This document shows, one piece after another, positions 30,720 through 42,928 of a stretch of DNA of 64,000 nucleotides (the stretch's first letter is position 1; every line of letters begins with the position of its first letter). The stretch is from assembly GCA_013399305.1 (NCBI GenBank), contig VXAI01000046.1:2612631-2676630 (forward strand), written 5' to 3'. Under the pieces are notes generated by a model. It did not search any database. It worked only from the letters and a program-made list of their open reading frames with translations, and was not told the DNA's origin. The DNA is from Rostratula benghalensis (Eukaryota > Chordata > Aves > Charadriiformes > Rostratulidae). Both the position numbers and the translations under genes were made by a program.

Positions 30720-31050
30720 AACACAGAATCACAGAAACATTTGGGTTGGAAGAGATCTTTAAAGATCATCAAGTCCAACCACTAACCCAACACTGCCAAG
30801 TCACCACTAAACCGTGTCCCTCAGCACCCAATCTTTTAAGTACCTCCAGGGATGGCCATTCCACCATTTCCCTGGACAGCCAGTGCTTAATAATTTTTCA
30901 GTGATTTTTTTTTTTTTTTCCTGAATATCCTCCTAAGCCTCCCCTAGTGCAACTTGAGGCCTTTTCCTCTTGTTCTGTCACCTGTTACCTGGGAGAAGAG
31001 ACTGAGACCCATCACCCTACAACCTACTTCCGGATACTTGTAGAGACATT
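30720..31050 (-). mobile_element. CR1 LINE fragment with 3' end
   Basis: It begins on the plus strand with ACAGAATCACAGAAACATTT, the reverse complement of the CR1 3' tail, followed by GGTTGGAAGAGATCTTTAAA and GATCATCAAGTCCAACC. It continues through the typical CCTCCAGGGATGG and GTCACCTGTTACCTGGGAGA segments. A T15 run at 30905-30919 interrupts it. It is 5'-truncated and non-coding. Confidence 0.92.
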
Positions 31051-34000
31051 TAACCATTTTATTCCCCTCTTCTTCTCTTGCTGAAAATTAACAGTACTTA
31101 TAATGGCTGTGATGAACACAGTTTGGAGCATGATTAATTTGAAGGTTAGGCTAAATGCAATTTTTGTTAAATAAAGAAAAAAAAAACCACAACAAAACAG
31201 TTTCTCACAAGAAATTGACACTGCAATCATATGATTTTTTTTTACTGAAATATAATAGAGTTTTAAGGAAAGCCCTGAACTGCATGTCAAGAAATAGATA
31301 TTGTAATTCTCATTGTAGTGATTTGCTATGTGAATGGGGGTGCTAGCTGCTGCCTCATTTTCTCTATTTACGTAATCAGGATAATCATGGTTTCTCTCTA
31401 CCTCTCTCTAGAGCTATCTTAGGTGACTGGTACTCACTGCCACATCTTGGCTCTTGGTCTTATGACCCAAGGAGCTAGTGAGCAAACCTCCAGGCAAACA
31501 AACCTCCAGCATCTTGCGTTGCTTAGATAAACGTTGCCACAAAGCTACCTAACAGTACTGTTAGTTTCCTGAATTTTGTGAGTTGCCTTTTTTAACTTCC
31601 AAAACCAAAGCTCATAGCTTTGTAATTACACAGCTACAAAACATTGCTCGTGACAAAGCTACACAAAACACAAGTTTTACAAGGAACAAAGGTGTGAGCT
31701 ATTGCCACAGTAGCTGCCAGCACTGACCACTTCTGCTCTGAGTTGCTACTGCAATTACTCAGGAAGCAGCAAGGCAGTGCTTATGCCAATCCACACTGTT
31801 TTTATAGGATTCTAGAGTTCACTCGGGTTTTGACATCCCTAATTTCTTCTTACAGATAACCACTAACCTTGGGCATTTGCGAAGAGACACATCTGCAGCA
31901 GTGGCACAAACATGGCTCTACCATAATACCATCTATACCACACCGCTGCACCACTGGAACAAACCAATACATACTGTCTGTCAAATAACAGAAAACAAAT
32001 TGAGTGAGCTGGTGGGCCAGGACTGATGAGGACTCTTAGGCAGGGAAAGAGCCCTTATACACTGAATAACACTGAGGTTTCTCATGGGCTTTGAAACTTG
32101 TTTTTCTCTTACATACGAAAAAGCAAATCTACATCAACTTCTCCCTTCTGGTGTCTGTACACAGATGTTTCGCTCCAGTAGTATTAATGGAGAGGAAAAC
32201 AAAAAGAGAAATTTGCAGGAAAACACAACTCAGAGCACATTTATTGCTGGAGCCAGCTGGACAACCCTAAATGCATTCTCCCCCCTCCCACTGAAAAGAG
32301 CCTGTATCAAAAAGCCTAAATGTATTTGTACTTCAATTTCCCAATTTTCTTGAAGAAACTAATAAAGAAAGTCTTTTAATAATGTTTCAAAGTAAAAATC
32401 TAAATTACCTCTGACATTTGCTCCACAGATTCATGCACAGAACCCCTCTTTTATATGGAATTTCCTACTCTCAAGTGTTGGACCTGGCCTTCTGAAGACT
32501 GGAATTTGTTAACTCCAACACTGCTCTCCCACCTTTTTTTTCACCCTAATTAAAGGTCCTGGCTTATGGGAACATCTCCACATTTCTCTTTATTTGCTTG
32601 CAGTATGAAAACAAAGAAGAACTTACTAACTGCTTGTCTATTTTCAGCACTATTTCAGCAAGTCAGCTAGAAGTATCACAGCACAACCTTTATTTGAATA
32701 TTTTTCATAGGCTGCAAACACTCTTAAATGATCAACACTTGCAAGGCAGTCATTTTAGTCCCTATTACAAAGCATACAGCTACTGTATGCAGCATTATGA
32801 GAGTAACTGAGTTGCTAGCTAAATTACATAAGTATTCATTAGGAAGGATCTTTGAGAAAGTGGTAAAAGGGTACTTAGAGAGTCTTAGACATCCTTTTCT
32901 ACATTATGAAACCTCAGTCATCTGATTTTGTTAAGAAGCTACGTACACTTGTGCTATCCATTTACAAAATTACATCTCAGTTCAATGGCCTCATTAGGCT
33001 ACCTACCAGCACAAATCAAATGACACCTACAGTTACTAGATGAAAAAAAACCCCACCTAGGAAAGCTAATCATTTGCAACACAGTGTCAAAATTATTAAC
33101 GATTTCACCTGAACTCATCAACAAGGTGAGAGTGAATTGTTAAGGGGACATTAGGTCAGTGAGACCACAGCACCAACTAACTGTGGATAATGCTGCAATT
33201 TCCTTCCTTCTACTCACACGCACATCATTTTCACATCAAGCATTAATAAATCCTGGTGCTACTACTTAGAAGGTTGTCTCCAATTAGCAACCCACCACCA
33301 CCACCATGTGTTCTCTATCCCAAGGCACACACTTTCCTTTACACTTGTGATTCGGTCAAGTCAAGTTCCACTTTAATAGTCAGTTCCCTGGAGACAGCAA
33401 CAGCCAGTTTGGAAAAAGCATGGAACGAACAGGGAAGAGATAACAAAGCAGGGGGGAGACCAGTAAGGTAAGTGTCCCTTAAACACGGCGTTTGCCAGGC
33501 TGTTTTGCCAGGCTGCACAAATTTTATTAAGGCTTTGGCCTCTGCAGGAATTGCAGGTTGTATCCCTGCGTGTATTGAGAAATGGAACTTTGTACGATTA
33601 AGTGAAAGCCAGGCAAACATGGCTGGTGCAAAACCTGCTTCCTTACAAGAGAGCTGTGCTTTGATGAAAAACCACTCAAAACCTGAATTTACTTCTAGAA
33701 GAAGTTTCAGGAAAAACAAGAAGTATTTCACCCAGACTAGAAACTCCATCATTCTGAAGTGATTACATATGCATTTTTAAGATATTTTCCTTTACTTTTT
33801 GGCTGTACACGAATTCTATGTCATTAAAAAGGCTTCCTTTGATGCTGTATGCCAAGTAGAATCATTAGTTTCTCACAAAGGTGTGCTCTAAACATCTAGT
33901 TTAAATTTCCATTTTCAGATGATTCATCTAAGAGATGAACAATAACAACCAAAACCGACTTCAGAACTCGAAACAGTAAAAAGCTTTTTAGCTGCACTCG

Positions 34001-35679
34001 CTCATTTATTAACTCCCTCCAACACCTCCTTTGCGAATTCCCATGGCATCCAACACTGAGCATGGATTCTGCAACTCCTGCGATATATGGCTGTTTGAAG
34101 CTACCACAACCAGATTCCCTCAAGCCTCACAAAAGAAGTTCTTCTGAGCTCCATATCATGTGTCTATCTAGCTGACGCAGGGTCACTTTTTTTATCCAAG
34201 GATGTTTTCCCTTGCAAGTCTTTCAAGTGTGTAAGTTTTGTTTTGTCATAGCTCCTCTTAGCATGTCATCTTTGGAGATCATTATAGGATTAATGGAAGT
34301 GAGGTACACTCCAGAAGAAGCCAAATCCTCAGCCAATGTAGCTCCAACTTCTCTCCTAGATTTGAAAGGGGGGAGCACAAAATAGATAAAAGTCACTGAA
34401 ATCCCAAAACCATCAATGATTTACAGCTGATAGATGCTTTCTGATACATATTAAAACACTGGAAAGTACAGATATTATCAAGAGCTTACAGCCCTTTCTT
34501 GTGGTACAGGGTTAGATCTGCTGAACAAATAACCATGCTTTCCTCTCCAAGATGCTTCTTTCAGCCCCTGACCCATCTCAGAGGGAGCAATATCAGTGTA
34601 TATGTGGGATCAGGAGGAAGGTTACATCACTTCTACAATAGCTGTCTATAAGACAGCCTGGACAGTGAAAAACTGACGCAGAGCAGAATTTTGCTGTGGT
34701 TCTTCCCTAACAACCGTACAACTTCTCTAAACACCCAGTTATACCGCTTGGAGGAGACCTATACACTCCTCACATGTTGACCATGGGTAGGCTGCGTGGC
34801 CACTCACCAGACCCTGCCAGCACTCAGGTCTATACAGACAGACTGCTGCAGATGCCACATGGCCACACGTACCTCTTGCTAATGACAACATTTGCCTCCC
34901 TGTAGCTTTGGTAGCAGTCTCTCCTCACCTAGAATGGGCTTTAAAAGGCAATGCTGTCACAGGGCAAACTGACACCCTTCCCTTTCTCTCCACCAATTGC
35001 ATCACTCCGGTTTCGTGGTGAGAGAACTTTTTTCTTTGTAATCTTAGCAGTACTTTACAGAATCGCATGAACTTACAGGATGGTCCTTCCTGGGACTGGG
35101 GGTAGTCACGGGAAAGTGGCCAACTCTGCCCGTCTGCAGCCAGGCACACATTTTCTCTTCCCTCAAATGTTCTCTTGTAGAAGGGGACAGGAGGAAACCT
35201 GTCCCCAAAAATGGCACCAGGAGGGAGAATATGTAGGACAGTATCAGAGGACATAGAAATTTTATAGGCTCTGGCTTACAACAAAATAAAACCACACTCA
35301 GTCTATCAAACAGTCTCAAAAACTCTCCTGCCAGAGAGAATGTTTTTCTCCCCAACATATTCTTCAAACCATGCATTACAGTGTTGTCCCCAAAAGCCAT
35401 GTTCATGCCATCTCCCTGGATTTGGCTCTCTTCCTGCACTGATGTGTGTATACACAAGCCTCAGTGTTTGAAAACCATCTTCATTTTGCTATGAGGATCA
35501 TGAAAGAAAAAAATGTAGCTGCCCACAAAAATGTTTTAGAAAATTACAAGCCTGTGAAAAGAAAAGGTCTAGTAAAAGCTCTTCCTTTGCCACAATTAGA
35601 TTAGGCGTTACGACCATCATTAAAACCCTTTCTGTTGCCTCTGCATTTCATAGCATTTAATTTCCTGCCTCCCAGTGAT
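31051..35679 (-). other. RORA large intron segment
   Basis: Unique AT-rich intron. Open frames at 33339-33752 (minus), 33472-33762 (plus) and 34925-35457 (minus) have no recognisable domain. No repeats are recognised. Confidence 0.8.
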
Positions 35680-36330
35680 TAAACCAACTGAAAGGTAGTA
35701 GATAAAGCAAGTTTGCTTGCTGTTTCAAACAGATATATTAATGCTTTACACTTAAAAAGCTTTCAAAGTTTCTCCAGATGCCAATTAACAAACATTGTAC
35801 ATAAAACCATCTCTGAGGTCAGCCTGTGGCAGCAAATATGTGACTGAAACTTACCCCAACAGCTCTACTGCAATGCTGTACACACAGGGTACCTCCATTG
35901 CATATATTAAGGAAGCTTAAAGTTAAGCTTCACATATTTAAACACTAATGATGTCTACTTAATGGCAGTCTTCAAAATGACAGTGGCCTCCTAATCTGCT
36001 GGAGATAAAGAAGTGCCAAGATTAATGATTACATAAGTGCGTTGCAGAGCCCAGAAACAATAATCAGCTCTTCTGTTGTTATTTGTGTACAAAGGCTATT
36101 AGAGTCATCTGACATTCCAAAATCCAATTTAAAGTTGTTAAACCCCTTTCACGTAATTATTTGAGGTCGGAAAACCGAGAGGTTCGAAAAGGGAAAGGAA
36201 GGGTTTGATTTACTAATTCTTTTCCCCTTACTGATTTTGCTCTAAGCCAAATCTCTCTTTAAGAAATGCAAAAATATAAGCTTTTAAACAATGCCTGGAG
36301 TAACCAATATTGCTGTTGAAGGAATAATAC
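35680..36330. promoter_or_regulatory. Candidate conserved non-coding element
   Basis: This is a long, repeat-free, CpG-poor block with evenly mixed homeodomain-type ATTAA/TAAT, bZIP-like and SOX-like (ACAAT) motifs, of the texture common in vertebrate developmental enhancers. It includes the inverted repeat GAAGCTTAA-AG-TTAAGCTTC at 35912-35931. Conservation is not tested. Confidence 0.4.
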
Positions 36331-36621
36331 CAGTGAAACCCTAACATGCTTAGATAGCAAATTTTAAAATAATTACTACAAGCAAACCAAGCAACTATTC
36401 TATAGGAAAAGATGCTATTGAGCCAAGGGTGTCACTGACATCAGCTGCACAACCCTGACAATAGCGTATTCATCAAATCCACAGGGTAGGAAACCAAAGG
36501 TGCTCTGGCACCAAATCCCCATCTCAGTCCAGTATCAGACTGGGTGAGCATTCACTTCTAGACCCACACCAGCCCAGTATTGTGTGCCAGAGACCTGACC
36601 ACTCTTTCCAAAATAACGTGA

Positions 36622-37543
36622 ATGACAGGCCTGACTGCAGCCTGTCTAAATATTGTACAATCACCAACTTTTTTTCATGAAAATCCTTTAAAATTCAAAA
36701 CAACCCTCTCTGACAGAAGACTGAAATGCAAGTTTAGAAACAAAACAAACAAACCGGTCTTCTCCTGGTTCCTACATTGCTCCCTTGCCTCCACAGATGA
36801 TACAGAGAATGGGACAGAATGCAGGTGGCCATGTCTCTGCCCTCTCCATCTGCTCCAGGAGTGGTACCCCCCTGGCTCCAGGCTGCTGAGGAGCAGGACA
36901 GCCCAGGGCCCAGGAGCTCTGTGGATGGCCATGTGTGCAGCAGGTGAATGGGCACGTTGCACGTGGCACTTGCCTCCCAGGGGAGCCGTCAATTACAGTC
37001 CCATTTGTGGCACAAATTGCTGCAGCCCTGAATGCAGAATCCTCTGCTGCCTTCCAAACTCACGCGGAGGGTGGCTGAGCAGGCTCCAGCTCTCCAACAG
37101 GAGGGGTGTGTGTGGCAGATGGACCTACGGACCAACTGCTGCCACCTAATCTTGTGGGCAATGTGCTGGGCCTTGGGCTGCAATGGCAGCTACAGCAGCC
37201 ACTGCCCTTCTGGGGAAAGGACCAGTATAGGAGCAACCGGCCCCTGGAGATCACAGGCCCCACTCCTTCAGACTGGTGAAGACTTTCTCTCCTGTATCAA
37301 GAGAGAGGTGAGGTGGCAGCTGTGGTTCAAGCTAATGGCAGTAATGCCAAGAATACATGTAAAGGAAGGGCAAGATGCCGGCTGTCACATGGGATTTGCA
37401 CAGTGGCAGATGTACAGCAGGTCTTCTCCACCCCCATTGTGACGTCGGTTGTAGAATGTTCTCAGATTCTTGTACAGCAGAACAGAATCATTATGGACTA
37501 TGTGCAGAACTTTTTCCTTTACGGTTGTGAAGTGATTTTCTAA
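36622..37543 (+). other. GC-richer segment with overlapping open frames, unrecognised
   Basis: From about 36780 to 37440 the DNA is GC-richer than its surroundings. It carries open frames of 175 (36622-37149), 136 (37032-37442) and 76 codons (37313-37543), each overlapping the next in a different frame. No conserved domain is recognised. It could be a decayed insertion, a non-coding RNA exon or chance in GC-rich DNA. Confidence 0.3.
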
Positions 37544-39939
37544 TGTTCACTAAGGTAAAGGCAATTAAGTGATAACTGCATCTGTGTAGAGAGTATTCAA
37601 AATGCTAATACCCCCAACCCAGATAAGCCTTCAACTTTGCCTGCTTATTTATCTCCAGCTCTTAGAAATTATTGCCATGAATGCTCCAGTGCCTTCACCC
37701 ATTATCTTTGCAATCCTGCTTCTTCCTAACAAAAAGGCACAAGGCGCATGAGCTGTACCGCTGGGGACACACTGGGGAGTAAAATGATACAAGCAAAGCA
37801 GCACGTATCAAAGAAGCTGATCTACTGCAGTGGAGCTACTGGCATGTTCTGCTGCTCTCAAAGTCCATTCAGCTTTTCATCTAATCTACAGTAGTAAGAA
37901 AGCCTGCTATGCCATCAGAGCCTCACATACTCTAGAATAACAGCAGTTTGCATCATGACTTACCTAACATGATTTAGCACTCAGGGGAAATAAAACCTAT
38001 CACGTTTGGTCTTGTGCCGTTTGGCCATCGGACTATAAAAATTGTAATGCTTGTTATCTTTGCAATGGAGGTAACACAAAGCTGGACTTGGGCCCCTGGC
38101 TCTAGGAGAGCTTCCTGACCTCAACGTGGGATTACTCATGTTAGCTCTCTGGCCACACATGTTCAATATGTTCCCATGCTTTTAAGTGAAAAACACCCCA
38201 CATTGAGGCTGAAAAGCCCTGTATTGAAAATAAAGGAAATTGATGATGTGCTGATGTACCATCAACATCTATACCAATGTCTTAACACTATATTACTTAC
38301 ATTCATCAAAATCAATTGCAAAATGGTCACCAAATAAACCCCAAGCAGAGAATACTGACATCTTTTTCAAACAACTCTGACAGTATCATAATGAGAAGAC
38401 AATCCCATGTCCCACACAAGCAGGCAGAACGCACACGTTGGGTAGAATACGAGTCCAAATGGGAGATTACAGAATAAAATGGTTGAGTCAACTATGATAA
38501 ATGCATTTGACAGATTAAAATGAAAAACTTTACTTGGTTAACACCAGGTTCTAAAGGCCATATCAAAAGGTAGAAGCTGGAAAGTAGTGAGTACATTAGA
38601 TTTGTGTTTCCTCAAATGAAGGAGGCTTAATAAAAGTCAGAAGAAAATAACAGAAACAGCACCTGTATTATTGCAATCATTCTTTCCAAAGACAACCCAA
38701 ACCATTTAATGAGCTCTGTCAGGACAGGAAAATAACCTTGTAACCAGAGCTGAAGGAAGCCATATAGTAACTCACCACGAACAATAAATATAATCTCTCA
38801 ACCCTTTCAAGATATTCTGGTTGATGTTCCTTTCTATGCTTGTGCCCTGCATGCATGAGAAAATAGGCAGAACAAACACCAGGCAATTCCAAAATTGTAC
38901 TATTTTAACACTGTACTATTTTAACAGGCTCACACCAGTCAGGTACTACACTGTTCTTGATAAAGACCCAAAACATTTAACCAGAACGCCCCCATTCCTA
39001 CTCTTGGAAGAAAACTTGCAGCACAACTTTGATTATCCAAAGCTCCCAGAGGACAAAAGGAAGCAGAGGTAAGTGTGGGAGCAGCCAGAGGTCTGCCGAG
39101 AATAATGGAAGTGAAAGGAGAGGAAACAAACTCCACAAAGAAGAACTGTTGGCTCAGCTCAGCCCTAAAGTTTCCCTATTCCTGAATGGAGCATTCATTA
39201 ACTATAATAAGCTTCTCTAAGCAAGCATTCCGAATGATTGTAAAAACCATCTGTCAAAGTGAAGAATTACTGTTCGTTTTGGTATTTGATTGTTCTTACT
39301 ATAGCAATTTATTAACCAGTGGTATGGCTGTAAGAATGCTCCTGGTAGCACCTCAATGGTTAACAAGCAGCCAGATTCTTTCCAAATCTGCATTTCTCCA
39401 AGTATTTATCTCAAACATTGCTAGAAAAAGTTCCAAACTGAAAAAAACCAACCCACAAACAGATCTGTCACTAGCGTTAACATCGGGGCAGAACATCCAC
39501 ATAGAAGAAACCTGTTTAAGGAGTTGCAGGGGCTTTATACAGAAAGTACAAGTTTTATTTATACTATTGCAGCACAAGTTAATGCCAATTAAGTAGGAGA
39601 GTCACTTTGGATTTAGTACAGAACCTGGCCCAGGGCACTGGCACACAGAATAGAAATAAATACTAATCATGCTTGCTCACACTGAGAGGATTAGATAACT
39701 ACAGACGTAGGAAATTAAAACCACAACAAGATGACCCCACGCTCATGATTTCCCTGCTATACCAGATCAGTCAATATGAATAATCGACAACGTAAATTGA
39801 AATCCTCAGATAAAAATAATGGTTTTACAGCTTTATTTCTCTTCACTTGCACATAAATTGAGTTGACTATCTCTGACAATGCCATAGTTTAATATTCTAA
39901 ACACACTATCTCCTTTAACAATGCCTGGAATAGAAACAA
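37544..39939 (-). other. RORA large intron segment
   Basis: Unique intron with a small tandem duplication at 38896-38926 (two copies of TGTACTATTTTAACA one base apart). Nothing else is recognised. Confidence 0.8.
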
Positions 39940-40040
39940 GCTGCTGAGCCAGATCCTCAAGGGGTGAAAATCAACATTGCTACACTGCCTTCAGTGGAAG
40001 CACATTCATCTCCACCAGCTAAAGCTTTGGGCCCTAGTGG
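39940..40040. mobile_element. Ancient inverted-repeat (MITE-like) element, decayed
   Basis: The left arm reads GAGCCAGATCCTCAAGGGGT, then GAAAATCAACATTGCTACAC; the centre is CTTCAGTGGA; the right arm ends CACCAGCTAAAGCTTTGGGC. This matches the pattern of an old amniote repeat whose two arms (ggccagatcctcagctggtgtaa and its reverse complement) flank a tgacttcaatgga centre. I recognise the pattern but cannot give its database name. Confidence 0.5.
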
Positions 40041-41605
40041 GCAATTAGGTTTCTATTATATGCTAATTTAAATAACGTACCACAGCACATTTGCTGTACA
40101 ATAAGGCAAGCCTACATTCTTCTGTGGAGAAGGACAAGCATTGGCTGTGGCACGACGAGAGTTACAGATACTGGTTTCAAACAGCACGATGAAGTTTCGG
40201 TACAAACTACTCCTCATAATAACATTTTTAAACCTGCAATTACTCATACTATACTACTTTAGGAAGCCTGTAATTATTTGTTAAGTTCTTACCAATGTCT
40301 AGTCTAGATCATAACTGCTAACACTGCCTCCTTGAAAGGAACTAGTGACTATGTTAAAATCTGGTTATTGTTAGGTTCCTACTACACAAAGTGGCTGTGC
40401 TGTGATGTTACAATCTGTATTCAGTGGAGGAGGAAAAACAAACAGATTTATGTCCCAATCTTCAGCCTCTGATCGAGGCCCAAAAAAAAAATCCAATACA
40501 ACAATCCCACACACATTTCTTTTGAGACTTCCGAGTTGGCTGGGTTGGAAGTGGGACTGTGGCTGCAGCTGACACTGGCCAGAGTTTTTTCCACAACAGA
40601 AGTTTATGGCACCGAGAACCATCTGTAACACACTCTCGCTCTCCCGGCGAGGCCTCATGCTCCAGCCAGAAGATGAAAACGCAGACAAGTGAGGGGACAG
40701 GGTTCAGCCACAAAGACAGCAAAAAAGACTTCCAGGGGGTCATAGGGCAGTTCCGGTGAAAAGAGACCACCCTCACGTGAAAACTGTTATCAACAGTTGT
40801 TAAAAACTGTTTTGGTCTCTTCTGTAGCAAGTACAAGAACCTCTTTCAGTCTCCTTTTAAATGCCATTGGCACCCTTCTTTCTGCCTTACTCATCAACAA
40901 CCAAGTTATTAGCATGCCAAGGTCCCTACTTAAAGTTTTCTGGACTTCTGATGTAGCCGGGGCGAGTGCATCATTCCACACTGACAGGTTCTCCTACGCT
41001 GCGGTGCTTCAAGCCAAGCAGGAGGAGTCAATATAGACTCTGTATGGAAAGCCAAAAGCACACCCTGGCACAGCAGATTGGAAGCTCTCCGAATGCCACT
41101 TTTGAGAGAGGCATCAGCAAAACAGGCTTCTCCCCTACGTGTAAAGCCCTCACACGAAAGTCACAGCAGAAAGCTCCTGGAGGTAACACTCCAGCTAGTG
41201 ACTAAAAAACATGGACACAATTCCAGTTTGTCTTGTTTTCTATGGAAGCACTCAAAGCAGAGAGGCAAAATAATGTGGGCTCACCTAAGTCCAAGTGGTG
41301 CAAGGCAAGATGTGGCATTAAGCTGCAACATTTAAATGACGTAACTCCCTTTATAAATGGACTTCTTCTGGTAATAGTGCTCTTCTCTCATTGCATTTGT
41401 AACTCCTCAGAAATAGTTTAGTTCCAAACTCAAATTTTATTTCAAAGGCTTATATAGTCAAGCGTTTTTAATGGCAACAGTCACACAAGAAAAACTTGCC
41501 ATGCAGGGAAGGTCTAAAATGTCCCCACCGTAAGAACTCCCTGGTTCTCTAGACTTCTCAGCTGCCTTGTCACTGTGCTTTGGGTGGGCTTTACAGCCAT
41601 TGGGA
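40041..41605 (-). other. RORA large intron segment
   Basis: No repeat is recognised. Overlapping frames at 40371-40836 (minus) and 40797-41335 (plus) show no known domain and are taken as chance. Confidence 0.75.
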
Positions 41606-42100
41606 AAATTCACGGAATCACAGAATCTCAGGGATTGGAAGGGACCTTGAAAGATCATCCAGTCCAATCCCCCTGCTGGAGCAGAAATACCTAGATCAGG
41701 TCACACAGGAACATGTCCAGGCGGATTTTGAATGTCTCCAGAGAAGGAGACTCCACAACCTCTCTGGGCAGCCCGTTCCAGTGTTCCCTCACCCTCACTG
41801 TGAAGAAGCCTTTCCTCATATTTAAGTTGAACCTCCTCTGTTCCAGCTTGCACCCACTGCCCCTTGTCCTGTTCGTTGCCTGTCACTGAGAAGAGCCTGG
41901 CTCCATCACTCTTTCCAGATTTATAAACATTAAAGAGGTCACCCCTCAGTCTCCTCTTCTCCAAGCTAAAGAGACACAGCTCCCTCAGCCTTTCCACATA
42001 TGGGAGGCACTCCACTCCCTTCATCATCTTTGTGGCTCTGTGCTGGACTCTCTCAAGCAGTTCTCTGTCCTCCTGAAATTCAAAGCATCCAATCTTCACT
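41606..42100 (-). mobile_element. CR1 LINE fragment, 3' about 490 bp, with reverse-transcriptase remnant
   Basis: This is the longest CR1 here. It starts with the reverse complement of the 3' tail (ACGGAATCACAGAATCTCAG) and continues GGAAGGGACCTTGAAAGATC, ATCCAGTCCAATCCCCCTGC and GAAGAAGCCTTTCCTCATAT. The minus strand keeps a 132-codon open frame (41701-42099). It includes the CR1 ORF2 C-terminal motif RLRELCLFSLEKRRLRGDL and should not be annotated as a host gene. It is 5'-truncated and lacks the catalytic part, so it is dead. Confidence 0.95.
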
Positions 42101-42589
42101 CAAAAGAAAGGAGAAACTAGAACTCATTTTGGTTAAGGTTTTGATTTTGTTTACATGCCCAACAAGCAAAGGAGTATATAGAACTTGACTCCAGTAAGGC
42201 CACAAGCAGAAACCTCCAATTATGAAGAGCTGGCTCCCCTCGCTCTCCCCACTTCTCCCATTGCCTGCACAGCTGCACTGTGAGTGCCAAATGAGGGAAC
42301 AACTCAGGCTGAAACCGTTCTTTGGGGGATTAACTTTAACCTGAATCAGTTTCCTGATTTAATCCCCACGTGACTGTGGAGATGCTGCTTGTGCTCACAC
42401 AAGGGAGGGATGTGTTTGTTTGGCAATGCCAGCTTATGGGAGGTTAAAATACAGAACTGAACTGTTAGTCTGCTAAATCAGTAAGAGGAGATCTGGGGTA
42501 GGAGGCAGAAGGACAAGGAACGCAGGGTTGGTTTTCCAAGAAACAGAATAGTCTATGAATAAGTCATTGGTTTCTATGTCCATTATTGC

Positions 42590-42730
42590 TGTGAAACTTG
42601 AAGCAAGTCACTTATTTGATGTGTCAATTCCTCAGCTGTGAAATGAGGACAACACTTTCTTACATCACCCGAGTGTTGTAAGTTGAAAATTAATGACTGG
42701 AGTAGTTGGACAGTGTGGTGCTGAGGACCA
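42590..42730 (+). mobile_element. MIR-like ancient SINE fragment
   Basis: GAAGCAAGTCACTTATTTGA, CAATTCCTCAGCTGTGAAAT, GAGGACAACACTTTCTTACA and GAGTGTTGTAAGTTG follow the MIR core and 3' part (gggcaagtcacttaac, ctcagtttcctcatctgtaaaatg, gttgtgaggatt). This is the clearest of the MIR-like copies. Conserved-core MIRs predate the mammal-sauropsid split, so presence in a bird is expected at low density. Confidence 0.7.
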
Positions 42731-42917
42731 AGCCAGTACGTCCTTACAAGAGCTGAGTGATGACTGACAGGGAGGGGCTAGGAATCAACGTATTATTTTT
42801 GGCGCACTATTTCCTTAGAAGATAAATGAGAGTAACTGCTACTTACTTGATTGCAGGGAATTGAAAGAGCTCTCTGTAGCTCCCTTGTGGGTGGACACCT
42901 GAACAATTAAAGAGCTA

Positions 42918-42928
42918 TGACCTAATTT
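42918..42928 (-). promoter_or_regulatory. Perfect ROR response element (RORE)
   Basis: The minus strand reads AAATTAGGTCA, matching the WAWNTRGGTCA consensus bound by ROR-alpha and REV-ERB. About one match per window is expected by chance, so this alone is weak evidence. Confidence 0.3.

Noticed and set aside
33339..33762. Overlapping open frames on both strands
   Set aside because: No domain, and opposite-strand frames of equal length point to chance absence of stops.
41701..42099. 132-codon minus-strand frame
   Set aside because: It is the C-terminal remnant of the CR1 ORF2 reverse transcriptase inside a LINE fragment, not a host gene.
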